DNA of 64,000 nt from Chitinophaga sp. YR573 (GCF_900110995.1 NZ_FOJF01000001.1:2311199-2375198); one strand, 5' to 3'. Positions 16,711 through 28,500 are shown, numbered from the stretch's first letter. Translations and numbers: made by a program. The notes: a model not told the origin generated them from the letters alone.

Positions 16711-16743
16711 CAAATGTACAATTTATCAATTCCTCTTTCACAA
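16711..16743 (-). promoter_or_regulatory. Bacteroidota promoter of uvrB
   Basis: On the minus strand TTG (16743-16741) and TACATTTG (16718-16711) are separated by 22 nt. The -7 box ends 36 bp upstream of the ATG at 16675. No LexA-like palindrome was noticed. Confidence 0.6.
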
Positions 16744-16790
16744 TCCGAAAATCTACCCCACCTTTACATCGTCATAATCGAGACTCTGCT

Positions 16791-17588
16791 ATGCTTAAAA
16801 AATTCAGCCCTTTTTTACTGGGCATACTATTACCCTTATTCCCGCTTACCTCTTTTGCCTGGGGCGTTACCGGCCATCGTGTTGTGGCTGAAATTGCCAG
16901 CAGGCACCTTAGCCCGCAGGCCCGTAAAGCAGTCACTGCATTACTGGGGAAACAAAGCATGGCAATGGTGGCCAACTGGCCTGATTTTATCAAGTCAGAT
17001 ACCACCCACAAATACGACCATACCTCTTCCTGGCATTACATGGACTTTCCTGCTCATTCTTCCAGACCACAGTTCGAAGGACTGGTACAAAAAGAAACAG
17101 GGGAAAATCTTTACGTAGAAACAAATGCGCTTATTAAGCAATTAAAAGACCCGGCAGTGTCCAAAGCAGACAAGCAGTTTGCGCTTACCTTCCTCATTCA
17201 CCTGATAGGAGATATGCATCAGCCATTACATGTGGGGCATCCGGAAGACCAGGGAGGAAACAAGATCAATGTTACCTGGTTCGACAGACCCACCAACTTA
17301 CACAGGGTATGGGACGAACACCTGATAGAATTCCAGCAGCTGAGTTATACAGAATATACACAGGCGCTGGATACGGCCTCTGTAACAGAGATCAAACAAT
17401 TACAAAGCGGCACTATCAAAGACTGGATGTTCGAATCCAGCCAGCTCGCAGACAAGGTATATACGCTTACACAACCCAACGATAAACTTAGTTACCGTTA
17501 TAATTACTGGTTCATAAAAGACCTGAATCAACAGTTATTGAAAGGAGGCTTAAGATTAGCGGCGCTACTGAACAGCATTTATAAATAA
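16791..17588 (+). CDS. secreted S1/P1-type nuclease
   Basis: The 265-residue protein has a signal peptide cut just before Trp24, so mature protein begins WGVTGHRVV; in this family the N-terminal tryptophan is itself a zinc ligand. Other family blocks are present: YDHTSSWHYMDFP, the zinc-binding FLIHLIGDMHQPLHVG and LHRVWDEHLI. S1/P1 nucleases are trinuclear-zinc enzymes that cut single-stranded DNA and RNA and remove 3' phosphates. It would act in the periplasm or outside the cell, in nucleic-acid scavenging. Confidence 0.93.
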   Translation: MLKKFSPFLLGILLPLFPLTSFAWGVTGHRVVAEIASRHLSPQARKAVTALLGKQSMAMVANWPDFIKSDTTHKYDHTSSWHYMDFPAHSSRPQFEGLVQKETGENLYVETNALIKQLKDPAVSKADKQFALTFLIHLIGDMHQPLHVGHPEDQGGNKINVTWFDRPTNLHRVWDEHLIEFQQLSYTEYTQALDTASVTEIKQLQSGTIKDWMFESSQLADKVYTLTQPNDKLSYRYNYWFIKDLNQQLLKGGLRLAALLNSIYK

Positions 17589-17626
17589 AAAAGGCCGGCA
17601 CTTCAAATGAAGTGCCGGCCTTTTTT
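17587..17626. terminator. bidirectional terminator
   Basis: A long stem, AAAAAAGGCCGGCACTTC with GAAGTGCCGGCCTTTTTT, loop AAAT, sits between the convergent nuclease and PfkB kinase genes. The A-run and T-run flank it on both sides, so it should work in both directions. Confidence 0.92.
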
Positions 17627-17640
17627 TATTCTATTCCTGA

Positions 17641-18564
17641 CTATACCAGGTCTATATCAAAGTTTACCAGTTGTACAAACTGTTCCAGACGTGCATTAAT
17701 ATCATCCTGGTTGATCTCTCTTAAACGGTCTGTACCAAATTTCTCTACACAGAAAGATGCCATTGCAGAACCTACGATGATCGCTGTTTTCATATTCTCA
17801 AAAGAGATGTCCTTTGTTTTTGCCAGGTGACCGATAAAGCCTCCTGCAAAAGTATCTCCAGCACCGGTTGGATCAAATACCTCATCCAGTGGCAGGGCAG
17901 GCGCAAAGAACACATGGTTTTCATGGAACAGTAATGCACCATGTTCTCCCTTCTTAATAATCAGGTAACGCGGTCCCATTGTCAGGATCTTACGGGCAGC
18001 CTTTACCAGGGAATATTCACCACTCAGCTGACGGGCTTCTCCGTCATTCACCATCAGTACATCTACTTCTTTAAGTACCTTTTTCAGATCGTCCAGTGCC
18101 ACTTCCATCCAGAAGTTCATGGTATCCATTACGATCAGTTTAGGCCTTGTTTTCATTTGTTTTATTACGTCCATCTGCACCTGAGGAGTCAGGTTACCCA
18201 ATATCAGGAACTCACTACCCTGGTAGCTGTCTGGTATAGAGGGCTTGAATTCACCCAGTACATTCAGCTCGGTTACCAGTGTATCACGGGTATTCATATC
18301 CATATGATACTTTCCGGCCCAGTAGAAAGACTTTTCATCCTTCTTTACCTGTACACCTTCCAGGGCAACACCTTTTGCTTTAAGGGCATCCAGTTCTACC
18401 TGTGGAAAATCACCTCCAATCACAGATACCTGGTTGATAGGTTTTACAAAGTTAGAAGCGGCCCATGCGATATATGTGGCAGAGCCTCCAATAATTCTTC
18501 CAGATTTACCAAATGGCGTTTCAATATCATCGAATGCCATAGAACCTACAACAGTGAGCGACAT
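17641..18564 (-). CDS. PfkB-family carbohydrate/nucleoside kinase
   Basis: With the start at 18564 (MSLTVVGSMAFDDIETPFG) it has 307 residues. The PfkB signatures are the N-terminal GGSATYIAWAASN and the C-terminal DPTGAGDTFAGGFIGH, which holds the catalytic aspartate and anion hole. The family phosphorylates sugars or nucleosides using ATP; the substrate is not readable. It is a monocistronic gene near no sugar-uptake genes, unlike the second PfkB kinase at 50403. Confidence 0.9.
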   Translation of the reverse strand: MSLTVVGSMAFDDIETPFGKSGRIIGGSATYIAWAASNFVKPINQVSVIGGDFPQVELDALKAKGVALEGVQVKKDEKSFYWAGKYHMDMNTRDTLVTELNVLGEFKPSIPDSYQGSEFLILGNLTPQVQMDVIKQMKTRPKLIVMDTMNFWMEVALDDLKKVLKEVDVLMVNDGEARQLSGEYSLVKAARKILTMGPRYLIIKKGEHGALLFHENHVFFAPALPLDEVFDPTGAGDTFAGGFIGHLAKTKDISFENMKTAIIVGSAMASFCVEKFGTDRLREINQDDINARLEQFVQLVNFDIDLV

Positions 18565-18603
18565 GCTTATTTTTTTATTGAGTTTAGCTGTAATAAAACT
18601 GGG

Positions 18604-18611
18604 CAAAGGTA
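18604..18611 (-). promoter_or_regulatory. -7 element of the PfkB kinase gene
   Basis: On the minus strand TACCTTTG matches TAnnTTTG, about 40 bp upstream of the start codon. A TTG at the right distance is missing, so only the -7 part is supported. Confidence 0.45.
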
Positions 18612-18835
18612 GTAATAATTACCCGTTATCGTAAGGATCACTTAACGGCTGCAATAAGCCACCAGTAAACACCTTGTTGCATAGTAAAAATAATTCACAT
18701 GTTTTTCCGGCCTTACCTGTAACTTTTTATAACAGTACCCGTTTAACTATTGCATCAGCGCTGAAGTAACCATTTTGTACTAAATAAACGGAACCAATTT
18801 TAATCGAGTTATCTAAATTTTTTTAAACGGAAACC

Positions 18836-19336
18836 ATGCTTACAATTAAAAATTATGCTTCTAAATTAGGAGCAGTGGCCTTGCTATTGGGTGTAACTTT
18901 CGCAGCTTGCAAAGATGATGATGCACCAGCCTCTCCAATCCTGCGCAGCAAAGAATTCAAACTGATCAAAGCTATCAGCCTTACAGATTCTGCACAGATA
19001 GGTACTGTGAAACTGTCTGAAAACCTGGACAGCAGCGTTAACCTGAGTCTTACATTAAGCAAAACATCAAAAGATACTTCACACAAAGTGTATGTTATCT
19101 ATGGTGTTGCAGCTACTCCACTTACTGATACAATATTCAAAGGTAGTCTCACAGGTACCGGCGCCAGCGCTTCTGTAGATATCTGGAAGAATTTGAAGAC
19201 AGTTACCGTAAACGGACAGACACGTAACTTCAGATACGATTCTGCTCTTGCTATCAACGCGTTCGCTAAAGTTCGCTTCAGCGCTACCAAGGACAGCGTT
19301 ATCGCTATCGGTAACATCCTTAAAGCTGGTAAATAA
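18836..19336 (+). CDS. small secreted lipoprotein of unknown function
   Basis: The 166-residue protein has a lipoprotein signal peptide with lipobox TFAAC, so Cys25 would be lipidated after cleavage. It is followed by the acidic KDDDAP, which fits the aspartate-rich motif that marks surface-exposed lipoproteins in Bacteroidota. The rest is beta-rich and repeats short strands (LSLTLSKTSKDTS, VYVIYGVAATP, FAKVRFSATKDS). I do not recognise a domain. It is monocistronic and ends in a clear hairpin. It might be a surface-binding or CHRD-like protein, but this is speculative. Confidence 0.8.
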   Translation: MLTIKNYASKLGAVALLLGVTFAACKDDDAPASPILRSKEFKLIKAISLTDSAQIGTVKLSENLDSSVNLSLTLSKTSKDTSHKVYVIYGVAATPLTDTIFKGSLTGTGASASVDIWKNLKTVTVNGQTRNFRYDSALAINAFAKVRFSATKDSVIAIGNILKAGK

Positions 19337-19344
19337 TTAAAATA

Positions 19345-19372
19345 GTAATGGCCGGATTGCTCCGGCCATTAC
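19345..19372 (+). terminator. hairpin terminator of the lipoprotein gene
   Basis: Perfect 12-bp stem GTAATGGCCGGA / TCCGGCCATTAC with TTGC loop, starting 9 bp after the stop codon. The following bases (CTTCTGTCTGTG) are only moderately T-rich. Confidence 0.7.
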
Positions 19373-19445
19373 CTTCTGTCTGTGTCTCGGTTTATAGGAT
19401 ATGGTTCCAGCTTCGGCATGAAGCCGGATTACCATCTTTGGTTTA

Positions 19446-21455
19446 CTACTTTGATACCTGTGTTACACGTAACACTTTAAATTCAGTTCTTCTGTTCAGT
19501 TGTCGTCCTTCCGGATTATCTTTTCCGTCAGGCAGCGTATTAGGCGCTATAGGCCTTGTTTTACCGTATCCCTTAGCAATCATACGTGAAGTAGAAATCC
19601 CTCTGCTGATCAGGTAATCTACGCATGACTGTGCTCTCCTCTGAGACAGTTTTACATTATACGCATCTTTCCCTTTACTGTCCGTATGGGCGCTCATCTC
19701 AATAATAATATTCGGATTATCCAGCATGATAGCTACTACTGTATCCAGCACTATTAAAGACTGCGGCCGTAGTGTTGCTTTGTCAAAATCATAATAAATA
19801 TCCTTCAGAATAATGGGTTTGCCTATTTCAAAATGTTTAAGACAGATAGTAGGATTCTCCATTGAATCAATCCTTACAAGATCATCTGTATTAACATAGA
19901 TAGCTTTGGAGAAATAATTTTCCTTTTCAGCCATGATCTTGTAATGCTTCTTTGCTTCTACTTCAAAGCTGTAACGACCTGTTTCATTCAGTGTAATCTG
20001 TTGCAATACTTTTTGCAGAATAGTATCCAGCAAAGTTACCTTAGCGCCGGTAAGCGGCAGATTATTATCGCAATCCAGGATTAACCCGTTAATTGTTTTA
20101 TTAATCTTTTTAATACCAAATAATTCCAGGCAACATACAGACTCCCTGTCGGAACTGATATACCCTTTTGTCATTGGATGCATCTTATCTACCGCAGTAT
20201 AATAAAGGTCATCCTTTGCAGAATTAAGTGGTATACCCAGGTTTTTGGGAGTTCCCCAGTTACCCATGTCGCCTTCGCTCCTGTAGAAATCCAGTCCCCC
20301 AAGACCAACACGTCCATCCGAACTAAAGATCAATGCCTTTTTCTCTGCATCATAAAACGGGGCCTGTTCCTCATCACGGGTATTGATAACAGTACCCAGG
20401 TTTCGGGCGGGGCCAGGCGTCCCATTTTCAAGCATACAATACCAGAGATCGTTCTTCCCCATACCACCAGGGCGGTTAGAAGCAAACAGCAGGTATTTAC
20501 CGTCAGTAGTGACAAACGGCTGCATAGAAGAATAACCCTCTACGTTCACATTTTGTCCCAATGACTTTGGTTCTGACCATTTGTCTCCTGTCCTTGTACT
20601 TATATAAACAGCTGCCAGCTTAATATTGTTCTGTGTAGTCCAGCGTGTGAGATAAATAGTATTGCCATCCGGACTAACAGTCGCGGCCCCCTGATCCATT
20701 CCTTTTGCTTCCGGTATGTTTAATTCTTTGCTGTCGCTGAAAGAATTACCGGAACCCATTGCCATGAACAGGTTGTTGATATATGGATTTGCTTTCTTCG
20801 CCTTCTTTTGCATCATACTGCTGTCCGGTCTGGAAGAAGTATACAGCAACATATTCTTACCTATTGTAGCAGGTGCATAGTTTGCACCACCACCATTCAG
20901 ATCTCCACCCAGCTTGACAATTGTAAACCCGGGAACACGACTTGCTTCAGCAATGGCAAATTCACAGCAGGAAATTTCCAGTGTAGCCCTGTTACTGATA
21001 TCATCTGTATGGGTATACTGTTGCTTAAATTGTTTGAGCTGCTCAAGTGCTTCGGGATACTTTCCGTTAGCGCGTAAACAGATCCCATACCAGAAACGGG
21101 CTTGCGGGAAAAGTGTATTATTATTGAAGCTCACGGCCTGTTCATAATACTTCTCAGCATTCCCAAAATCATTATACTGGCGATAAGATTCTCCCAACCG
21201 GTAAATTACCGTTTCATAGTCTTTGATCTTGCCGGTCTCTTTGCCCTTCCTCTCTACAGCGTAAGGCAATATCTGTTCTGGTTTGATCTTAAATGTCCCT
21301 AACGCTTTAGTGTAATATTGAGCTGCGGAATAATAATCTTTGGCTTCATAGTAGATATCTCCAGTACGTTTATAATCATATACGTACTGCGCCTTCGCTT
21401 GGTTAACAATCCATAATAATGCAATAACCAGCCAGTAGCGTGCAATTTTTTTCAT
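19446..21455 (-). CDS. OmpA-family protein with TPR and PD40 repeats (T9SS-associated type)
   Basis: The 669-residue protein has a signal peptide (cut near AKAQ, residue 22), TPR-like repeats (about 25-160; YYEAKDYYSAAQYYTKAL), WD40-like PD40 strands (about 190-400; AATVSPDGNTIYLTRW, KYLLFASNRPGGMGKNDLWY), a carboxypeptidase-regulatory-like segment (about 440-510) and a C-terminal OmpA peptidoglycan-binding domain (about 535-665; YYDFDKATLRPQS, AHTDSKGKDAYN, AKGYGKTRPI). This architecture is common beside PorP/SprF genes and type IX adhesins. It would anchor the surface apparatus to the cell wall. It is the last gene of the adhesin cluster, 17 bp after the PorP/SprF gene. Confidence 0.9.
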   Translation of the reverse strand: MKKIARYWLVIALLWIVNQAKAQYVYDYKRTGDIYYEAKDYYSAAQYYTKALGTFKIKPEQILPYAVERKGKETGKIKDYETVIYRLGESYRQYNDFGNAEKYYEQAVSFNNNTLFPQARFWYGICLRANGKYPEALEQLKQFKQQYTHTDDISNRATLEISCCEFAIAEASRVPGFTIVKLGGDLNGGGANYAPATIGKNMLLYTSSRPDSSMMQKKAKKANPYINNLFMAMGSGNSFSDSKELNIPEAKGMDQGAATVSPDGNTIYLTRWTTQNNIKLAAVYISTRTGDKWSEPKSLGQNVNVEGYSSMQPFVTTDGKYLLFASNRPGGMGKNDLWYCMLENGTPGPARNLGTVINTRDEEQAPFYDAEKKALIFSSDGRVGLGGLDFYRSEGDMGNWGTPKNLGIPLNSAKDDLYYTAVDKMHPMTKGYISSDRESVCCLELFGIKKINKTINGLILDCDNNLPLTGAKVTLLDTILQKVLQQITLNETGRYSFEVEAKKHYKIMAEKENYFSKAIYVNTDDLVRIDSMENPTICLKHFEIGKPIILKDIYYDFDKATLRPQSLIVLDTVVAIMLDNPNIIIEMSAHTDSKGKDAYNVKLSQRRAQSCVDYLISRGISTSRMIAKGYGKTRPIAPNTLPDGKDNPEGRQLNRRTEFKVLRVTQVSK

Positions 21456-21472
21456 CCGTATTTATTTTATGT

Positions 21473-22483
21473 TTATAACCGAGGGCAAATAAAATATTCC
21501 TCAGATAATACTCTCCTTTTCCGGCTGATAAAGGATAAGGACAATTCAAAACTGTTGCTGCCATTTACAAGTCTTCTCAGGGAAGATGTGTTCACATCGT
21601 AACTCAGTCCCAGTACAAAATTTTTGAAGTGAAATCCTGCAAAAGGAATCGCAGAATCATTAATGCGGTAATTACCCCCTGCCAGGAAATCAAATTCTTC
21701 ATTTACAAATACTGAAGTATATAAACCAACTACGATTTCTTCAGCATTCCCCTGTCGCAGATACAAACCATGCGGGGTAAGACTGAATATATCATTGAGT
21801 TTGATACGGGAACCTCCATGCGCAATATATCTTACAGGCAGGCGCTTATTGTCACCTGACACGAAGGGATCTTTTGGTTGTGTAATATGTCCCGCAGAGA
21901 AACCAACGAATGGATTCAGCTGATGATTGGGGTTACCATCAAAGAACATGGCTCCGGCAGCTGCATCAAAAACATTGGAAGAAGTTGTATTAATATTTTC
22001 ACCACTTGGCTTGGAAGGATCAAATCCCATTACAGGATCATACTGGCTACCCAATGTCCACTTAGCGGGATCTATTCTGCGGTTGATCATACCAGCCTGT
22101 ATACCAAATACCAGCTGGCTGGTACCTGTTGCACCAAAACGCACGCCTCTGTATGAGAAACTGGCCATTGCATTCAGATAATTATAACCGGCATCACCTG
22201 CAGACATATTGGTAACATTCACACCAACGCCTATATTATTAGCGCCTGCTGCATCAAAGGAAACACCGGTAGTAGAAAATGGTTTACCAATGTTCACCCA
22301 CTGATTACGATAGTTGGCGCTAATACGGTAGTCCCCATCCACAATACCTGTAAGGGCCGGGTTTAACCACATCGGGTAAGCATAATATTGTGAAAAATGC
22401 GGGTCTACCTGCGCCCTTGTTAAACCGGGCAGGAATGTACCAAACAACAACAATACAATAACGAGTGTAATATTATTCTTCAT
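21473..22483 (-). CDS. PorP/SprF-family outer-membrane protein
   Basis: The 336-residue protein has a signal peptide (cut near TRAQ) followed by the family start DPHFSQYYAYPMWLNPALTG and a beta-barrel body (YRISANYRNQW, SYRGVRFGATGTSQLVFG). PorP/SprF proteins are outer-membrane factors of the type IX secretion system, and SprF-like members are needed for secretion or attachment of adhesins with type B C-terminal domains. The gene lies directly downstream of the giant adhesin, which carries such a domain, so it is very likely its dedicated partner. Confidence 0.93.
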   Translation of the reverse strand: MKNNITLVIVLLLFGTFLPGLTRAQVDPHFSQYYAYPMWLNPALTGIVDGDYRISANYRNQWVNIGKPFSTTGVSFDAAGANNIGVGVNVTNMSAGDAGYNYLNAMASFSYRGVRFGATGTSQLVFGIQAGMINRRIDPAKWTLGSQYDPVMGFDPSKPSGENINTTSSNVFDAAAGAMFFDGNPNHQLNPFVGFSAGHITQPKDPFVSGDNKRLPVRYIAHGGSRIKLNDIFSLTPHGLYLRQGNAEEIVVGLYTSVFVNEEFDFLAGGNYRINDSAIPFAGFHFKNFVLGLSYDVNTSSLRRLVNGSNSFELSLSFISRKRRVLSEEYFICPRL

Positions 22484-22498
22484 CGTTTTTCTATTAAT

Positions 22499-22529
22499 GG
22501 CCGGGATAGCTTAACTGACTATCCCGGCC
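22499..22529 (-). promoter_or_regulatory. hairpin between adhesin and PorP/SprF genes
   Basis: Perfect 11-bp stem GGCCGGGATAG / CTATCCCGGCC with a 9-nt loop, fitting tightly between the adhesin stop and the next start. No T-run follows on the minus strand, so it is more likely an mRNA processing or attenuation point than a full terminator. Confidence 0.55.
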
Positions 22530-22547
22530 CTTGTTATAGTATTTTTA

Positions 22548-25500
22548 TTAACGGACAATTGTTATCGTGCCCTTCATATTTACAATGGAACCATCCTGGA
22601 GCTTAGCACGTAATACATAGATATATACACCTACCGGTTGCAAAGTTCCACTCACTTTACCATCCCATCCTTTACGCTGATCCTTGCTTTCGTATATCAG
22701 CTGACCGAACTGGTTGTAGTACCTGATCACAACCTCAGCGATGGTATTACCATAGATGTAGTGTATATCATTGACCCCATCTCCATTTGGCGTGAATACA
22801 TTAGGTACAAATATTTTGTTACCCTGAGGATTCTTCGCCTTGCCGGTGACTGCAACAGATAATGCACTGGTTTCACAGGTACTACCGCCTAACGCTCTTA
22901 CCCTGATAGTGACAGACTGGTCCGGAGAAAGTCCTGCTATCGTATGAGAAGTTCCATTGCTGCCTGAACTTGGTGCAGAATAAGTGACACCATCGTCCAG
23001 CGTTACTTCGTAAGCCGTTGCTCCTGTTACCGGTGCCCATGAGAACGTTACAGAATTAACTGTGGTAGAATCCACCGTTACTACCGGTGTAGCCAGTACT
23101 TCCAGAACATTCACCTGTACCGCAATTCTGTTGGTACTGGTACAACCACCTGTTGCAAATACTTCTACATAATAAGTAGTGCTTGCAGTCAGCGCCGGTG
23201 TTGTGAATGTTGAGCCGGTAAATATGGCCGTGCCTCCTATTGCATCTGTATACCAGCGGAAGTTTGCACCTGCAGTAGTAGAAGTGGCGGTAAGCGTAGC
23301 TGATTCGCCAGGACATACACCCGCTTCATTGCCGGTTACTGTTGCATCATTGGATGGAGATCCTATGGTTACACTTACAGCTGTACGTGTAATGCTTGAA
23401 CAACCTGTAGTATTCAGCGCTTCCACATAATACATCTGGTTTGTACTGAGAGCGCCAGTTGTGAAGGATGCCCCGGTAGCTACCAATGTACCACCTGTTG
23501 GAGAATCATACCAGCGGTAAGTCAATGTTGCATCCGGATTCTGTACACTCAGGTTAGCAGATCCACCCAGACAAGCTATTACTGATGCATTCGCCACAAC
23601 AGGTGCTGCTGGTGTGCTATTGACCATTACCTGCACAATAGTGCGGCTCTGGCTCACACAACCGCCGGTGGCTGCTTCTACATAGTAAGTGACATCTGCT
23701 GTCAGCGCAGCTGTTGTAAAGTTTGCACCTGTGAATACGGCTGTTCCACCTGTTGCTGTTGTATACCATTTGTAAGAAATCCCTGCCTGCGGACTGGTTA
23801 CTGAAAGCACGGCAGAGTTGCCGGAACAAACAGTCGTACCAGGGGCCAGCGGTGCATCTATTGAATTCACGATCGTTACAGTTACTCCTTTCCGGGCCTG
23901 ACTGCTACAACCGGTACTGTTAAGCGCTTCCACATAGAACGTAGTATTTACGCTCAACGGACCCGTTGTGTATTCTGCACCTGTAGATAACAGGTTACCA
24001 CCGGCTGGTGCATCATACCAGCGATAGGTAAGACTTGCATCCGGATTTAATACATTCAGTGTTGCAGTACCACCTACACATGTTACCTGGTTAGTGGAAA
24101 CAACTTCCGGTGTTGGTGCCGCTGCATCTACCAGGATACTAGCAGTAGCGCGGGACGCACTTACGCAGGTAGTTCCACTTGCTGCCTGTACATAATAAGT
24201 CACATCAGCAGTAACTGCCGTTACATTAAATGTAGTACCGCTGAATACCAGTGTACCGCCTGTTGCCGCATCGAACCACTGGTAAGTAATACCTGCCTGT
24301 GGATTTTGTATCGCAAGCGTTACATCTTTACCTGCACATACCCTCACACTGTTTGCTACCAATGTTGGAACATCAGGTGATTGTCCAACTGTTACGGTAG
24401 CGCTGGCCCTTGCACTTGTGCTGCCACATTGTGAAAGTGTATTTACTGCTTCTACATAGTAAATAGTAGTGGTAGTTAATAACGGCGTTGTGAATTCAGG
24501 ACCTGTAAATACAGGTGTTCCTCCAGTCGCTGTTGTGTACCAGTTGTATATAATATCCGTAGTACTGGATGTTACTTTCAGTACGGCACTGCCACCGGTA
24601 CAGGTGCTTACATTATTTGATTCCAGGGTTGGAACAGGAGCAGCTGTTGCTATCAGCACACTTACTTTTGCCCTTACTGCACTGCTGCAGTTTCCATTAC
24701 TGGCCTCTACATAGAAATCTGTATCTGCGTTTATTACCGGTGTTGTAAAGCTGCTGCCGCTACCTAATGAGGTACCACCTGTTGCTGTACTATACCAGCG
24801 ATAAGTAAGTGTAGCATCCGGGTTCTGTACGGAAAGTACAGCTGTGTTACCCTGGCAGACATTTACTGAAGCTGCAGTTACTGCCGGTGTACCTGGTGAC
24901 ACTGCGGCAATCACACTTACTTTCACACGACCACCTGCATTAGCGCAACCATTGCTGTTTACAGCCTGTACGTAGTAGTCAACATCTGCAGTAACATTCT
25001 GCACCGTGAAGGTTGCTCCTGAACCGGCCAGTGTACCACCGGTAAGTGCAGTATACCATTGGTAGGTTAATCCTGCCTGCGGACTTTGTACTGAAAGTAC
25101 AGCATTCTGTCCCATACATACCTGTACGCTGTTACTTACCACTACCGGAGCTACCGGGTTCGGCGATACACTCGCTGTTACCTGTACTCTCGCACTGGTG
25201 CTGCCACATTGTGAAAGTGTATTTACTGCTTCTACATAGTAGACAGTAGTTGTTGTTAATGACGGAGTAGTAAATTCTGGTCCGCTGAATACAGGGACAC
25301 CGCCAGTAGCTACTGTATACCAGTTGTAAGTGATACCTGCTGTTGCAGATGTAATTCTGAATACAGCATTACCTCCGGTACAGATACCTACATTATTTGA
25401 TTCCAGTGTTGGTACAGGAGCTGGTGTTGTTACCAACACACTTACTCTTGCTCTTACTGCACTGCTGCAGTTTCCATTGCTGGCCTCTACATAGAAATCT

Positions 25501-28500
25501 GTATCTGCATTTATTACCGGTGTTGTAAAGCTGCTGCCACTACCTAATGAGGTACCACCTGTTGCTGTACTATACCAGCGATAAGTGAGTGTAGCATCCG
25601 GGTTCTGTACGGAAAGTACAGCTGTATTACCCTGGCAGACATTTACTGAAACTGCAGTTACAGCCGGTGTACCTGGAGACGCAACAGCAATCACACTTAC
25701 TTTCACACGACTACCTGCATTAGCGCAACCATTGCTGTTTACAGCCTGTACGTAGTAATCAACATTTCCGGTAACATTCTGCACGGTGATGGTTGCTCCT
25801 GAAGCGGCCAGTGTGCCACCCGTAAGCGCAGTATACCATTGGTAGGTCAATCCTGCCTGCGGACTTTGTACTGAAAGTACCGCATTCTGTCCCATACATA
25901 CCTGTACACTGTTACTTACCACTACCGGAGCCACTGGGTTCAACGATACATTCGCTGTTACCTGTACCCTTGCTGTTGCTGCATTACATTGTGAAGCAGT
26001 GTTAGATGATTCCACATAGTAAACAGTAGTAGCGGAGAGCAATGGTGTAACAAATACGGGACCTGTAAATACAGCGGTTCCTCCGGTAAGTGTTGTGTAC
26101 CATTTATAAGTGATACCTGTTGTATTTGAAGTTACCCTGAATGTAGCAGCAGTACCTTCACAGATGTTCACATTATTCGATTCCAGCGTTGGTGTTGGTG
26201 CACCTGATCCAACGGTAACGGTTGCCCTTACCCTGGTACCCAGCGAACATGTACCATTGCTGGTTTCTACGTAGAACGCAGTATCTGCGGTCAACGCATT
26301 TGTAATATAAGTAGGACCGGTAAACAGCAGTGTACCACCTGTTGGTGCGCTGTACCATCTGATCTGTATATTCTGTGCAGCAACGGTGGCTGTTAAAGTA
26401 GCCTGATTGCCGGAACAGATCGTTGCATTGTTTACTGTTGGAACTACCAGTGAAGGCACTACACTAACAGTAACAGATACACGGTTCGCATTGGCGCAAT
26501 TATTACTACCGCGAACACTCTGTACATAATAAGTCTTCGTTGCTGTTAATATTGGTGTGGTGAAAGTAGCTCCATCAGCCACCTTGGTACCACCTACCGG
26601 AGCATCATACCATTCCAGGTTCGCAACAGAACTGGCGGTTGCATTCAATACAGCGGAAGTACCACTGCATATACTTACATTCCTTACCGCTACTACTGGT
26701 GGAGATACCTGTCTTGATGCGTAATAAATATTCAGTTTCACCAGTGCGGAGATGATACCACCTCTCAGGCGAACCTGCACACGGTCGTATGCGGCGCCAG
26801 GAACGAATGCTACCGTGAACTTAGAGCCACCGGAAAGTATTTTTAAACTTAAGGCGCCAGTGTTGTTCAGCAGTATCGCATCGTTATTGGCGGTAGCACC
26901 GTTAAAGCTGGATACTTCTATTGCACCAAGCAGACTGGCTTCAAGTACCTGTGCAGGTAATTCCATTACTATCCTTACACTGTCGCCTGCAGTAGTTACC
27001 TGCGGGAAGATCAGCATTTGCTGAACACTTCCGTTGCCTGCGCTTAACGGTATAGTAAGAGTAGAGAAGTTATCCGTATTCGCATCTATTGTATTGGTCG
27101 GATTTTCTATTGTGCAGAGTAAACAGATAGCGGTAGTACTGCTGGCTTGTGCGTTTGCAAAGTCACAATCCGTATTCGGTACTATTGTTACTGTTAAGGC
27201 AACTGCTGTACGTGTGCTTGGACAACCACCTGTTGGAGAAACCGCTTCTGCATAGTAAGTAATACTGCTGGTTAAAGCAGGTGTCTGGAATACAGCGCCG
27301 GTGAATACCGGGCTGCCTCCTGTTGCTGTCGTATACCAGTTGTAGGTTACCCCTGGAGTAACAGACGAAGCAGTTAATGTAGCGCTCTGTCCGGAAACCA
27401 CCTGACCATTTACTGGTACAGTTGTTACTGTAGGAGCAGCAGGTACTTCATTCACGGTTACAGTTACCTGCGCTCTGCTACTGCTGGTACAGGTACCCGT
27501 TACAGTTTCCACATAATAAGTAGTGGTGGTGTTCAATACCGGTGTATTGAAAGTAGCCCCTGTAAATACAGCTGTGCCACCTGTTGCTACTGTGTACCAA
27601 CGGAATGTCAGACCAGAAGTAGCAGATGTTGCCACCAGCTGTGTACTGTTGCCTGCGCAGATGCTGGTACCTGCAGGTGTGATCACCGGTACAGGCGGCT
27701 GAGTGATTACGTTCGCCGTTACTTTTGTACGGGTAGTATTGCTACAGCCGGAATTATTGGAAGCCTCTACATAATATACTGTAGTAGCGGTTAATGACGG
27801 TGTGGTAAATGAAGCGCCTGTAAAAATCGCAGTACCACCTGTGAGTGTGGTATACCAACGATATACTGCACCGGTATCTGCTTTCACATTAAAGGTCGCC
27901 GTGCTGCCACTGCAGATCGTCAATGCTGTAGTGTCAAGTGCCGGAGCATCCGGAGCAGGATCTACCACAGCTATTACCGGTACTCTTGTAGGATTAGGAC
28001 AGGTAAGGCTTGTTTTCAGCGCCTCTACATAGAAGGTAGTATTCGCTATAAGTGCCGGTGTCTGGTAACTATTACCTGTAAAGATGGATGTTCCACCTGT
28101 GGCAGTAGTGTACCAGCGGAAGGTAACATTAGACGGCCCACTTGCGGTAAGTGTAGCGCGGCCACCGGAACATACCGTATCGCCTTTCACTACCGGCAAA
28201 CCTACAAGGCGGCTGGCGTAATTTATATTTACGGAACTAATGGCGGCAGCCAGACCGGAGTTAAGACGTACTACGATCCTGTCGAAGACTCCCTTTGGTT
28301 TAAAGCCTACCATTGCCTGCTGATTACCGCTTAGTAAAATCACCTTTATCTCCGGACTATTCAGCGCAACAAAATCATTATTGGAAGTAGCTCCGTTGTA
28401 AGACCCTATCTGTATAGTAGACAACAACTGAACTCCCACCAGGGCTGCATCAAAAGATAAACGGATCTGAGTACTGTCATTCAGTTCGCTGACCTGTGGG

